Origin: Enterovirga aerilata
Lineage (GTDB): Bacteria; Pseudomonadota; Alphaproteobacteria; Rhizobiales; Beijerinckiaceae
Reading direction: 5' to 3'
Assembly (NCBI RefSeq): GCF_013044135.1
Contig: NZ_JABEPP010000005.1
Location: 237,001-301,000 of the forward strand
Length of the DNA: 64,000 nucleotides
Shown: piece after piece, positions 1 through 8,244 of the stretch
Numbering within the stretch: the first letter of the stretch is position 1
Layout of the letters: each line of letters opens with the position of its first letter
The notes under the pieces: generated by a model
Databases searched by the model: none
What the model was told of the DNA's origin: nothing
What the model saw: the letters and a program-made list of their open reading frames with translations, nothing else
Position numbers and translations under genes: made by a program

Positions 1-1
1 C

Positions 2-649
2 CTGGCGGCGCTCGGGGCGGCCTGCGACGGCCTTCCGCTGGTGACCGCCGGATCGGGCCTGGCTCTCGGCCTCGGCCCGAATTTCCGCGACCGCCTGCCC
101 CCCGGGGCCACGGCGGACCGGCTGCCCCGCACGAGCGGCCGCAGGGCCGTCATCTCGGGGAGCTGCTCGGTCGCGACGCGGGCGCAGGTGGCGCGGATGC
201 GAGAGCGGCATCCGGCCTTCCGCGTCCTCGTCTCCGACATCGCCCGCGGCGAGGACGTGGTCGGGCGCGCGCTCGCCTGGGCCGCGGAACGGGCGGACGG
301 TCCCGTTCTCGTCTACGCGACCGCCGAGCCGGAGGAGGTCCGGGAGGCCCAGGCCGCGTATGGGGCCGACGCCGCGGGCGGAATGGTGGAGAAGACCCTC
401 GCGGCGATCGCCCGGAGCCTCGTCGCGGCGGGCGTGGGGCAGCTCATCGTCGCGGGCGGCGAGACCTCCGGGGCCGTCGTGCAGACGCTCGGCGTCACCG
501 CACTCGCCATCGGACCGGAGATCGATCCCGGCGTCCCCTGGACGGCGACCATCGATAGGGGCCGCACACCCCTGGCGCTGGCGCTGAAATCCGGGAATTT
601 CGGGACGGAGGATTTCTTCCTGAAGGCCTGGGACCGCCTCCCGGAATGA
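2..649 (+). CDS. otnK: 3-oxo-tetronate kinase (four-carbon acid sugar kinase), C-terminal part, cut by window start
   Basis: The reading frame is open from the first bases of the window, so the start lies outside. The visible ~215 residues match the C-terminal nucleotide-binding domain of the OtnK/DenK (DUF1537/YgbK) family. It has a G-rich AGGETSGAVVQTLG segment and the closing SGNFGTEDFF signature, which favours OtnK (3-oxo-tetronate kinase) over the erythronate or threonate kinases. These enzymes phosphorylate four-carbon sugar acids, which an OtnC-type aldolase then decarboxylates; such a partner would be expected upstream, outside the window. The gene ends just before the convergent complex I accessory gene. 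The family is secure; the exact substrate is inferred. Confidence 0.85.
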   Translation: MAALGAACDGLPLVTAGSGLALGLGPNFRDRLPPGATADRLPRTSGRRAVISGSCSVATRAQVARMRERHPAFRVLVSDIARGEDVVGRALAWAAERADGPVLVYATAEPEEVREAQAAYGADAAGGMVEKTLAAIARSLVAAGVGQLIVAGGETSGAVVQTLGVTALAIGPEIDPGVPWTATIDRGRTPLALALKSGNFGTEDFFLKAWDRLPE

Positions 650-661
650 GGCACGGCGGGC

Positions 662-967
662 TCAGTGCGTCCAGGGCTGCGTCCGGTTGAACTTGAAATT
701 GTCGGCGTAGGACATGGTGCGGCGCCGGCTTTCCGTCGGCTCCTCGACCCGGTACGGGATGCCCTCCCGCTCGGCATAGGCGATCGCCTCTTCCTTCGTG
801 TCGAACCGGAGGCGGAGCTGCTGGCGGGTGTCGCCGGAGGAGGTCCAGCCCATCAGCGGCTCGATCTCGCGCGGACTCTCCTGCTCGAACTCGAGAAGCC
901 ACAGCTTCGTCCTGGCGAGCCCCGATTGCGTGGCGCTCTTGGCCGGCTTGTAGATTCGGGCGGGCAT
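662..967 (-). CDS. ETC complex I subunit (NDUFS4-like) family protein
   Basis: This 101-residue protein is the alphaproteobacterial homologue of the mitochondrial complex I accessory subunit NDUFS4. It starts MPARIYKPAKSATQSG, has the conserved tryptophan and arginine positions in the middle (MGWTSSGDTRQQLRL), and ends with the typical FKFNRTQPWTH tail. The length fits the family. It probably associates with the peripheral arm of NADH:quinone oxidoreductase at the inner membrane. It stands alone next to tRNA-Pro, away from any nuo cluster, as is usual for this gene. Confidence 0.9.
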   Translation of the reverse strand: MPARIYKPAKSATQSGLARTKLWLLEFEQESPREIEPLMGWTSSGDTRQQLRLRFDTKEEAIAYAEREGIPYRVEEPTESRRRTMSYADNFKFNRTQPWTH

Positions 968-997
968 GCGGTCCGTCTGTCCTCACACGGGCGGCGA

Positions 998-1074
998 TGG
1001 TCGGGGCGGCCGGATTCGAACCAGCGACCCTCTGCTCCCAAAGCAGATGCGCTACCAGACTGCGCTACGCCCCG
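998..1074 (-). tRNA. tRNA-Pro (anticodon TGG)
   Basis: On the minus strand the 77-base sequence folds as a full cloverleaf. The acceptor stem CGGGGCG pairs with CGCCCCG. The anticodon arm CATCTGCTTTGGGAGCAGA carries TGG in the loop. The T arm contains GGTTCGAATCC, and the 3' CCA is encoded. The anticodon reads proline codons of the CCN box. I see no integrase or att-like duplication next to it. Confidence 0.96.
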
Positions 1075-1137
1075 ACTGCCGTCCCTCTCCTGGGCTCAAG
1101 GGCCTGGAAGGTCAAGGGTTCCAGCAGGCGTGAGCCG

Positions 1138-1329
1138 TCACGGTTCCCAGCCGCAGCGCCGGGCTGCCTCGTTGAAGCTCCTGCCGGCGGCCTCGCGCTC
1201 CGCCGGCGTCATGGTTCTCCAGGCCTCGCGGCTCGGCCCGAAGGTGGCCGCGTTGTGCCGGCGGCAGAACGGATCGGTCTGGCAGGCGGCCAGGCACATG
1301 ACGAAGGCGACGACGAGAACCGGCTTCAT
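1138..1329 (-). CDS. Small putative lipoprotein, 63 aa
   Basis: A short gene between tRNA-Pro and the DUF192 gene. The protein begins MKPVLVVAFVMCLAACQTDP, a compact signal peptide with a lipobox (LAAC, Cys16), so it is probably lipidated. The remaining ~47 residues contain several cysteines (FCRRHN, RRCGWEP) and a charged helix (TPAEREAAGRSFNEAARRC). It lies in the same direction as the DUF192 gene and 38 bases after it, so the two may share a transcript. I do not recognise a named family. Confidence 0.6.
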   Translation of the reverse strand: MKPVLVVAFVMCLAACQTDPFCRRHNAATFGPSREAWRTMTPAEREAAGRSFNEAARRCGWEP

Positions 1330-1367
1330 AGGCAGGTGAACGCCAGCCGGCCAGCCCGGTTGCGGGC

Positions 1368-1835
1368 CTAGCGCTGCCTGAACATCGAATGCTCCACCCG
1401 GTCGCCGGGCCGGATGCCGAGACGCCTCGCGCTCCCGCCCACCAGCTCGAGGACGCCGAGCACGGGCTCGCCCGACTCGATCGTACGCGTCGACAGCGGC
1501 TCCGTGTTCTCGGCGATGCGGGCGATCGTGCCGTCGGGGCGGATGAACAGCATGTCGAGCGGGATGTAGGTGTTCTGCATCCACATGGCGACGGGCTCGA
1601 CCCGGGCGAAGTCGAACAGCATGCCGCGATCGGCGGCCATGCTGCGCCGGTACATGAGGCCCTGCGCGCGGTCCGCATCCGTGCGCGCCACTTCGACCTG
1701 GAAGGCGTGCCGCTGGCCCGACTGCGTGACGATCGTCAGCGGCTCGAAGGCCTGCGCCCAGGCCAGAAGGGGCGCGACAAGGAGGGCGAGGACGAACGCG
1801 GCCCAAGGGGACCGCGCTGCAAGACCGGCTCGCAT
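1368..1835 (-). CDS. DUF192 family exported protein
   Basis: A 155-residue protein with an N-terminal signal peptide (hydrophobic stretch about residues 13-28, cleavage near AWAQA). It carries the DUF192 hallmarks RAQGLMYRRSMAADRGMLFDF and MWMQNTYIPLDMLFI. DUF192 proteins are small periplasmic or secreted beta-barrel-like proteins of unknown biochemical role, common in Alphaproteobacteria. It lies 3 bases after the cold-shock gene, so co-transcription is likely. Confidence 0.85.
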   Translation of the reverse strand: MRAGLAARSPWAAFVLALLVAPLLAWAQAFEPLTIVTQSGQRHAFQVEVARTDADRAQGLMYRRSMAADRGMLFDFARVEPVAMWMQNTYIPLDMLFIRPDGTIARIAENTEPLSTRTIESGEPVLGVLELVGGSARRLGIRPGDRVEHSMFRQR

Positions 1836-1838
1836 CAG

Positions 1839-2453
1839 TCAGTGCGAGGCGGGAAGCGCGCTCTGCGCAAGCCGCACCTCGGCGGCCATCTGGCCCTTCG
1901 AGCCGTCGCCGTAGCGCACGAAGACCCGCTCGCCCGGCTTCAGCTCCGCGATGCCGTAGCGGCGCAGCGTCTCCATGTGGACGAAGATGTCCGGCGTGCC
2001 ATCGCCGCGCGTCAGGAAACCGAACCCACGCAGCCGGTTGAACCACTTCACCGTGGCGGGCTCCAGCCCGCTCGTCGGGACCACGACCTCGTGGGTGCGC
2101 GGCATCGGCAGTTCGGAGGGGTGGATCGCGGTCGAATCGTCAAGCGAGACGACCTTCAGCGCCTGCAATCCGCGCGGTCGCCTAGCCGCCTCGACGACGA
2201 TGCGGGCGCCTTCATGCGCGGCCTGATAGCCGTCGCGCCTAAGGCAGGTCACATGAAGGAGGACGTCCGGCAGTCCATCGTCCGGAACGATGAAGCCGAA
2301 CCCCTTGGCGACGTCGAACCACTTGATCCGCCCGGCGACCTGGATGACCTCGATCTCGGGAGCCTGGGCGTCGGCCTCGGGCCGTGCGCCGCGGCTTTCG
2401 AATCCATCGACCCCGCCTGCCCGAAAAGGGGGCAAACCGTACTCGTCCGCCAT
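1839..2453 (-). CDS. Tandem cold-shock-domain protein
   Basis: A 204-residue protein with two cold shock domains. The first (about residues 38-105) has the RNP1-like [19 protein letters not shown] segment. The second (about 130-200) has [25 protein letters not shown]. Both keep the aromatic RNA-binding residues. Double-CSD proteins of this size are usual in Hyphomicrobiales and bind single-stranded nucleic acid. The gene is followed closely by DUF192, a neighbour pair often seen in the group. Confidence 0.9.
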   Translation of the reverse strand: MADEYGLPPFRAGGVDGFESRGARPEADAQAPEIEVIQVAGRIKWFDVAKGFGFIVPDDGLPDVLLHVTCLRRDGYQAAHEGARIVVEAARRPRGLQALKVVSLDDSTAIHPSELPMPRTHEVVVPTSGLEPATVKWFNRLRGFGFLTRGDGTPDIFVHMETLRRYGIAELKPGERVFVRYGDGSKGQMAAEVRLAQSALPASH

Positions 2454-2557
2454 TGCGCACCGCCCGAATCACGCCGCTGATTCGCTTGGTGAACATAACA
2501 TCAAGGGGACTCGCGCAAAGGCGGCTTTCCCGCCATCCACCGGCAGTTACGGGCGAG

Positions 2558-3328
2558 TCAATGCGTCGCGGCGAGCGGGCCCAGAACCTCGCCGATCTCG
2601 CCCGCGATGACGAGATCGGCCATCCCGTCAAGCTCCGTCGGCTCGCGGTTGACGATCACGAGCCGTGCGCCCTTGCGCTTGGCCAGCACGGGGAAGCCCG
2701 CGGCCGGATAGACGACGAGCGATGAGCCGATCGCCAGGAACAGATCGCAGCCGAGCGTCAGCTCGCGCGCCCGTTCCATGGCGAGCTCCGGCATGGCTTG
2801 GCCGAAGGAGATCGTGGCCGACTTCACCATCCCGCCGCAGGCGGTGCAGACCGGCGCCCGCCCGGTGGACTCGAACTCGCGCCGGACATCGGCAAGCTCG
2901 TGCCGGAGGCCGCAGGAGAGGCAGGCCGCATAGGTGCCGTTGCCGTGAAGCTCGATCACGTTCTCGTCCGGAATGCCCGCGGCCTGGTGCAGCCCGTCGA
3001 TGTTCTGCGTGATGACGCCCGGCGACTTGCCCTCCGCCACGAGCCTCGCCAGCGCGCGGTGGCCGGCGCTCGGCTTTGCGCCGGCATAGATGTCGTCCAT
3101 GGCGAACTTGCGCCGCCATGCCTCTCGTCGCGCCTCCTCGGACGCGACAAAGTCCTGGAAATCGATCGGCCTATTCTTCAGCCAGGGCGAACCCGGCGAG
3201 CGGAAATCCGGCACGCCGCTCTCCGTCGAGATGCCGGCGCCCGTGAAGGCGACGACGCTCTTCGCGCGGGCGATCATGGCGGCGAGTTCGCGCGTCAGCC
3301 CGGCCAGGCTCTCGTGGTCGTTCCGCAT
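2558..3328 (-). CDS. NAD-dependent protein deacylase, Sir2 family (CobB-like)
   Basis: A 256-residue sirtuin. Visible motifs are FTGAGISTESGVPDFRS (NAD binding), TQNIDGLH, the catalytic histidine in ELHGN, and a zinc ribbon made of CLSC and CTAC. The C-terminal FLAIGSSLVVYPAAGF and LVIVNREPT segments complete the Rossmann fold. It removes acyl groups from lysines using NAD+, in the cytoplasm. It is divergently arranged with the DUF1624 membrane gene about 75 bases away, so the short gap must hold both promoters. Confidence 0.93.
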   Translation of the reverse strand: MRNDHESLAGLTRELAAMIARAKSVVAFTGAGISTESGVPDFRSPGSPWLKNRPIDFQDFVASEEARREAWRRKFAMDDIYAGAKPSAGHRALARLVAEGKSPGVITQNIDGLHQAAGIPDENVIELHGNGTYAACLSCGLRHELADVRREFESTGRAPVCTACGGMVKSATISFGQAMPELAMERARELTLGCDLFLAIGSSLVVYPAAGFPVLAKRKGARLVIVNREPTELDGMADLVIAGEIGEVLGPLAATH

Positions 3329-3402
3329 GGAAGGCGATATAGGGCCGCCTCAATCCGCAGGCGAGGACCTCATCCGGTTCTCGCCCAACCTGATCGGCGC
3401 GC

Positions 3403-4389
3403 TTGGTCTCTCTCAGCAACGCGGCCCTGAAAGGCGGGGCGAGCCCGGCGCGGGGCCGCATAGGAGCCATCGACATCGCCCGCGGCGTCGCGGTCGCCGC
3501 CATGGTCGTCTACCACTTCGCCTGGGACCTCTCGGAACTCCGCCTGATCGCGACGGAGGTCACGGCCGAGCCGGGCTGGCGCTTTTTCGCCCGGGCGATC
3601 GCGGCGAGCTTTCTCCTTCTCGCCGGGCTCGGGCTCGCGCTCGCCCATCCCGGCCGGATCCGGTGGCGGGCCTTCGCGCTCCGCCTCGCCACCGTCGCCG
3701 GAGCTGCGCTCATCATCACCGGAGCGACCTTCCTGGCGTTCCCCGACAGCTACATCTTCTTCGGCATCCTGCACGCGATCGCGCTGTCGAGCCTGCTCGC
3801 CGTCCCGTTCACGCAGGCGCCCGCCTGGGTGGCAGCGGCGCTCGCCGTCCTGATCGGCGCCGCGCCGCTCGTTCTCCGGGGCGGGGTGTTCGAGCATCCC
3901 GCGCTCGCCTTTCTCGGGCTCGCAAGCCGGCCGCCCATCACCAACGATTGGGTCCCGCTCCTTCCATGGGCGGCCTTCGTGTTCGCGGGCGTGGCGCTCG
4001 GCAAGCTGCTGGAGGGGTGGCTGAAGGCCCAGACTGGCCGGCTACGGTCGCGCGCCGGCCGTGCGTTCGCCTGGGCGGGCCGGCACAGCCTTGTCATCTA
4101 CCTCCTGCATCAGCCGCTGCTCTTCGGCGCCCTGTACGGCCTCGTCCAGGTCACCGGGCCCAACCTCGCGGCGGTCGCGAAGCGGGTGGAGCGCGGCTGC
4201 CCGGCGAGCTATCTGGCCGCCGGCTTCGCGGAGCCCGTCGCCCGCGCAACCTGTTCCTGCACGGTGGACAAGCTGAGAAGGGCCGGGATCTGGTCGGATT
4301 TCCTGCGCGAGCGGCTTTCCGAGGGCCAGCGGGCGGAACTCGCGGGTATCGCCAGGGCCTGCCTCGCCCGCTCCCGTCCAGCCGGCTGA
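3403..4389 (+). CDS. DUF1624 / heparan-alpha-glucosaminide N-acetyltransferase-like membrane protein
   Basis: A 328-residue integral membrane protein of the HGSNAT-catalytic (DUF1624) family. It starts with the conserved IGAIDIARGVAVAAMVVYHFAWDL segment with its membrane histidine, then has about 7 hydrophobic helices. RHSLVIYLLHQPLLF near residue 230 is the late family motif. The reading frame opens at a TTG codon. After the last helix there is a roughly 65-residue tail with three cysteines (ERGCPAS, ATCSCTV) that resembles a small disulfide or metal site. Family members are predicted acyl transferases; the substrate here is unknown. Confidence 0.8.
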   Translation: MVSLSNAALKGGASPARGRIGAIDIARGVAVAAMVVYHFAWDLSELRLIATEVTAEPGWRFFARAIAASFLLLAGLGLALAHPGRIRWRAFALRLATVAGAALIITGATFLAFPDSYIFFGILHAIALSSLLAVPFTQAPAWVAAALAVLIGAAPLVLRGGVFEHPALAFLGLASRPPITNDWVPLLPWAAFVFAGVALGKLLEGWLKAQTGRLRSRAGRAFAWAGRHSLVIYLLHQPLLFGALYGLVQVTGPNLAAVAKRVERGCPASYLAAGFAEPVARATCSCTVDKLRRAGIWSDFLRERLSEGQRAELAGIARACLARSRPAG

Positions 4390-4393
4390 GGGA

Positions 4394-5206
4394 TCAATCC
4401 CCCTCGTCCGGGATGTTGAGCACCGTTCCGCAGGCCTTGCAGTGCACTGCGTCTGGGTCGTGCCGCTGCAGCCCGCAGGTCGGGCAGGGAAAGCGCACCT
4501 TGTTCGGCCGGAACAGGACCTGCGCCAGCCGGAGGAAGAGCGTCACCCCGAAGATCATGATGAGGACGGAGATCAGCCGGCCAGCCGTGTCCTTCAGCAC
4601 GATATCGCCGTATCCGGTCGTGGTGAGCGAGGTGACGGTGAAGTAGAGCGCGTCGACGAAGTTGTGGATGTTCGGGTTCGTCCGGTGCTGGGTGGCGTAG
4701 ACGATCCCGGTCATCACGAAGATGAAGACGAAGAGGTTCGTGACCGCGAGGATCACCTCCTCGTTGCGGCGGAAGAAGGGACTGTCCTGCCGGAGCCGGG
4801 TCAGGATGCGGTAGTTGCGCAGGAGCCGGAGCGTGCGCAGGATGCGCAGAAAGCCTGCGCCCTCGCCGATGAGGGGCGCCACCAGGAACGAGACCAGCGC
4901 CACGATATCCGCCCAGGTGGCCGGATGGGCGAGCTCGCGCCAGGGGCTCCGGCTGCTGTAGAGGCGGGCCGAGAAGTCGGCCAGAACCGCGAGCCCGATG
5001 ACAATGTCGAGCACCTTCACGCCCGGCCAGTCCGGCGCGAAGGAGGTCGCGATGATGAAGACGACCGTCGCGACGTCGAAGGCGAGAAGGCCGTATCGGA
5101 ACCGATGCGCCCGCTCCGTGTCTCCCTCGTAGAGCTCGCGGAGCAGGCTCCGCAAATCCTTCAGCGGGTCAGGCCCGGAGAGTGCGTGCGAAGGCGACGA
5201 TGTCAC
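4394..5206 (-). CDS. Voltage-gated-type potassium channel with C-terminal zinc ribbon
   Basis: About 270 residues. The S1-S4 region includes an arginine-rich segment (FLRILRTLRLLRNYRILTRLR). It is followed by S5, a pore loop with TTTGYGDIV and S6. The K+ selectivity sequence TGYGD is intact. After the pore comes a cytoplasmic CPTCG...CKACG zinc-ribbon-like tail. I chose the GTG at 5206, which overlaps the end of the epoxide hydrolase gene by about 38 bases; upstream ATG codons would extend far into that gene. It likely forms a tetrameric K+ channel in the inner membrane. Confidence 0.85.
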   Translation of the reverse strand: MTSSPSHALSGPDPLKDLRSLLRELYEGDTERAHRFRYGLLAFDVATVVFIIATSFAPDWPGVKVLDIVIGLAVLADFSARLYSSRSPWRELAHPATWADIVALVSFLVAPLIGEGAGFLRILRTLRLLRNYRILTRLRQDSPFFRRNEEVILAVTNLFVFIFVMTGIVYATQHRTNPNIHNFVDALYFTVTSLTTTGYGDIVLKDTAGRLISVLIMIFGVTLFLRLAQVLFRPNKVRFPCPTCGLQRHDPDAVHCKACGTVLNIPDEGD

Positions 5207-6311
5207 GGGCAAGCGCCTCGGGCTGTTCCAGAGCGGCGAAGTGGCCGCCTCTCTCCATAACCGTCCAGCGCTGAATGTTCCTGAACGTCTTCTCGGCAAG
5301 CGAACGCGGCGGCCTGACGATCTCGCGTGGGAAGGCCGCATAGCCGGTCGGAATGTCGACCGTCCCGCCCTCCGGGATCGGCCAGGGCGAGTGCATCCGG
5401 GCGTAATAGGGCCAGAAGGACGAGCCGATCGCACCCGTGAACCAGTAGAGCGACAGGTTGGTCAGGACGGCGTCGCGGGATAAAGCCGACCACACATCGC
5501 CGTCATTGTCGCTCCAGGCGCAGAACTTCTCCCCGATCCAGGCCGCGAGGCCGGCGGGCGAATCCGTCAGGGCAAAAGCCAGCGTTTGCGGCCGGGTGCC
5601 CTGGATCCACTGATAGCCCGTCTCCTCCTTGAGCCAGTGCTTCAGCTCCTCGAGGAAACGCGCCTCGTCCGGGGTCGGATTCTTCACCATTTCCGGGTCG
5701 CGCCGGACCGGCAGCATGTTCAGGTGGATGCCGATCATCCGGTCCGGACGGGCATAGCCGAGATAGGCGGTGACGAAGGATCCCCAGTCGCCGCCCTGCG
5801 CCATGAAACGATCGTAGCCGAGCGCGCTCATCAGCTCGGCGAAGAGATCAGCGATCTCGGTCACCGAGAATCGCCTCTGACCCGGCGCGAAGGAGAGCCC
5901 GTATCCGGGCAGCGAGGGCGCCACGACCGTGAAGGCATCAGCGGGGTCTCGGCCGAACGCGGCCGGGTCGGTCAGGCGCGGGATGATGTCGAGGAACTCG
6001 ACGACAGAGCCCGGCCAGCCATGCGACAGGAGAAGCGGCTTCGGATCCGGCCCCTTCCCGGGCACGTGCATGAAATGCAAGTCGATCCCGCCGAGCGGCA
6101 TCGTGTAGTTCGGAAAGGCGTTGATGCGCGCCTCCGCTTCCCGCCAGTCGAAGCGCTCGCGCCAATAGGCGACGAGGTCCTTCAGCCAGTCCACGTCCGT
6201 TCCGTAGGCCCAGGACTGGCCCGGCGCCTGGTCCGGGAAGCGCGTACGGGCGAGCCGCTCGCGGAGATCCGCGATGGCCTCGTCCGCCACGTGGAGGGCA
6301 TAGGGCGTCAT
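5169..6311 (-). CDS. Epoxide hydrolase family protein (alpha/beta hydrolase with EHN domain)
   Basis: A 380-residue protein starting MTPYALHVADEAIADLRERLARTRFPD. This is the N-terminal EHN domain of juvenile-hormone-type epoxide hydrolases. The HGWPG oxyanion motif lies near residue 100 and the nucleophile elbow is GGDWGS (Asp). A late ERGGHFAALEQPE segment supplies the catalytic histidine. The enzyme is expected to open epoxides to diols in the cytoplasm. The start is set by the conserved N-terminus, since the open frame continues upstream without family similarity. It overlaps the K+ channel gene at its 3' end. Confidence 0.88.
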   Translation of the reverse strand: MTPYALHVADEAIADLRERLARTRFPDQAPGQSWAYGTDVDWLKDLVAYWRERFDWREAEARINAFPNYTMPLGGIDLHFMHVPGKGPDPKPLLLSHGWPGSVVEFLDIIPRLTDPAAFGRDPADAFTVVAPSLPGYGLSFAPGQRRFSVTEIADLFAELMSALGYDRFMAQGGDWGSFVTAYLGYARPDRMIGIHLNMLPVRRDPEMVKNPTPDEARFLEELKHWLKEETGYQWIQGTRPQTLAFALTDSPAGLAAWIGEKFCAWSDNDGDVWSALSRDAVLTNLSLYWFTGAIGSSFWPYYARMHSPWPIPEGGTVDIPTGYAAFPREIVRPPRSLAEKTFRNIQRWTVMERGGHFAALEQPEALARDIVAFARTLRA

Positions 6312-6408
6312 GGCCACGACTCCGCTCACGCCGGCCTGCGCCGGCATCCGATGCCGGACGGCCCTGGACCTCGGCATCCGCCGGGATGGGCGGAACGGAG
6401 CGGAACGC

Positions 6409-7323
6409 TCACTCCGCAGCCTCCGCCCGCGACCGGCGCTCCGGCCAGGTCTCGGCCGCAATGTCGATGTCGCGGAGGCTGGGCAGGCTCGCCTCGTTGC
6501 CGAGGTGCTGGATCGCATGCGCGGAGGCCGCGCGGGCGAAGACGAAATGGTCGATCCAGGGCAGGTCGTGGCGCGCCATCGCGGAATACATGTAGGCGCC
6601 GTGGAAGATGTCGCCCGCGCCGTTGGTATCCACGACGCGGTGCGGCGGCACCGCGAGCGAGGGGAGGTGACGGCGCTCGCCCGTCTCGTCGTACCAGACC
6701 ATGCCGTCCGCGCCCTGCGTCACGCCGCCGATCTTGCAGCCGCGGCTCTGCAGATAGTCGAGCATCCCGGCCACATCGAGGTTCATCTGCTCGCAGAGCC
6801 GCTCGGCGACGACAGCGACGTCGATGAAGCCCAGGAGCTCGTGCGTGTTCGCCCTGAGGCCCCCGCCGTCGAGCGAGGTCAGGACGCCGCCCTCGCGGAA
6901 GATCTTGGCATAGTGGATCGCGGCGTCCGGCTGGTGGCCGTCGAGATGGAGGCCGCGCGCCCCGTCGAGGTTCAGCGGCGGCACGGGATGGAGGTACTCG
7001 TCGTCGCGGCAGCGCACGATGGCGCGCTTGCCGCCTTGCGGCATGATGAAGGAGAGGGACGATTCCCGCACCTTCCGGTGGTGGACGGAGATGCCGTATT
7101 TCGCGGCCATGTCGATGAACATGCGGCCGAGCCAGTCGTCGGCGACGGACGCGAGCAGATCCGGCGCGATGCCGAGCTTGGCGCAGCAGAAGGCGGCCGT
7201 GACCGCGTTGCCGCCGAACGAGATCGCGTAGTCTTCCGCGACCGTCTTGTCGTCGCCGGTCGGGATGTGGTCCGTGATGAACGTGACGTCGATATAGGCT
7301 TGGCCGATGAACAGCGCTTTCAT
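6409..7323 (-). CDS. PfkB family carbohydrate/nucleoside kinase
   Basis: A 304-residue ribokinase-fold kinase. The N-terminal substrate site includes YAISFGGNAVTAAFCCAKLG (PfkB signature 1-like). The ATP/anion-hole signature DTNGAGDIFHGAY, with the catalytic Asp, is intact near residue 250. The start MKALFIGQAYIDVTFI fits the family. It phosphorylates a sugar or nucleoside; nothing in the context specifies which. Confidence 0.87.
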   Translation of the reverse strand: MKALFIGQAYIDVTFITDHIPTGDDKTVAEDYAISFGGNAVTAAFCCAKLGIAPDLLASVADDWLGRMFIDMAAKYGISVHHRKVRESSLSFIMPQGGKRAIVRCRDDEYLHPVPPLNLDGARGLHLDGHQPDAAIHYAKIFREGGVLTSLDGGGLRANTHELLGFIDVAVVAERLCEQMNLDVAGMLDYLQSRGCKIGGVTQGADGMVWYDETGERRHLPSLAVPPHRVVDTNGAGDIFHGAYMYSAMARHDLPWIDHFVFARAASAHAIQHLGNEASLPSLRDIDIAAETWPERRSRAEAAE

Positions 7324-7383
7324 GAATCGCCTCCGTGGTCGAGTTAAGCGCGGCAGGGCCAAAGCGCCAAACCCGGCCGGTCT

Positions 7384-8091
7384 TCATGCCGGCCGGTGCG
7401 TATCCAGCGCCGCCCAGCCGAACCGGAGCAGCGGTTCGGCATCCTGGGCGAAGGCGACGAGCTGTCGGGCGAGGTCGGGCGAGTGGATTGCCGTGGGGGC
7501 GATGGGGCGGCGCACGAGGAGATTCCGCATCTTCACCGCGGCGGCCAGATCCTCCTCGGCGCAATCCTCGAAACCTTTCGGCGGGCGCGAAAGCGGGTCG
7601 CCGAGGACGAGATTGGACTTTCCCAGCTTCGCGACGGTCGCCCGGAACGCGTCAGGCTTGCCGACAATTCCGCGTCGCAACGCGAGCACCTCCTCGGGCT
7701 CCGGCCGCCAGAATCCCGCGGCGGCGAAGCAGCCCTCCGGGTCGATGTGGATGTACAGAAGGCCCTGCGACCGCTTCGTGCCGTCGCGGCTCAGCACGGC
7801 CCCGGCATTCGTCTTGTAGGGCCGCTTGTCCTTGGAGAAGCGGGTGTCCCGGTGCAGCCGGAAGATCGACCGCCCGTCCCCGCGCAGCGGCAGGCCGATT
7901 CTCTCGAACTCGCCCGTGAGCGATTCGACCAGCGCCTGCAGGGGCGTCTTGAGCTCGCTCTCGTAGAGGCCGCGGTTCTCCTCGAACCAGGTCTTGTCCT
8001 GGTGGAAGGCCAGTGCCTTCAGGAAGCCGAGCGCCCGCGGCCCGAAGCCGGGGAAGGCTGCTGACCGAGGCGGGAGAGTGCTTTTCGACAT
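7384..8091 (-). CDS. DUF2461 (TIGR02453) family protein
   Basis: A 235-residue protein with the full DUF2461 pattern. It shows FLKALAFHQDKTWFEENRGLYE at the N-terminus, then RLHRDTRFSKDKRPYKTN, then LLYIHIDPEGCFAAAGFWRP. Length and order match the family across its range in bacteria and fungi. The function is unknown. It is followed by an intergenic palindromic repeat. Confidence 0.9.
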   Translation of the reverse strand: MSKSTLPPRSAAFPGFGPRALGFLKALAFHQDKTWFEENRGLYESELKTPLQALVESLTGEFERIGLPLRGDGRSIFRLHRDTRFSKDKRPYKTNAGAVLSRDGTKRSQGLLYIHIDPEGCFAAAGFWRPEPEEVLALRRGIVGKPDAFRATVAKLGKSNLVLGDPLSRPPKGFEDCAEEDLAAAVKMRNLLVRRPIAPTAIHSPDLARQLVAFAQDAEPLLRFGWAALDTHRPA

Positions 8092-8117
8092 GGCGTGATC
8101 TCGTGATCAGCCATCGT

Positions 8118-8228
8118 GTCACGGCCGGGCTTGTCCCGGCCATCCCGATCCGATCGGCAATCGCGGCCGCAGAGCTTTCTCGATCTCCTGCTCTGCGTCG
8201 AGAGGGCCGGGACAAGTCCGGCCATGAC
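8118..8228. repeat. Inverted pair of intergenic palindromes
   Basis: The segment starting TCACGGCCGGGCTTGTCCC and a second copy in opposite orientation (GGGCCGGGACAAGTCCGGCC) flank about 55 bases. Each arm is itself nearly palindromic. This GTCATGGCCGGGC...CCCGGCCAT class is common between genes in Hyphomicrobiales. A partial match (GTCACGGCCGGGCG) also occurs near 10310. It separates the DUF2461 and PhoX genes. Confidence 0.75.
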
Positions 8229-8244
8229 AGGCGCGTGCCCGGCG

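Noticed and set aside
998-1074. tRNA-Pro as an integration site of a genomic island
   Set aside because: No integrase, no duplicated tRNA 3' end and no composition change were seen beside it.
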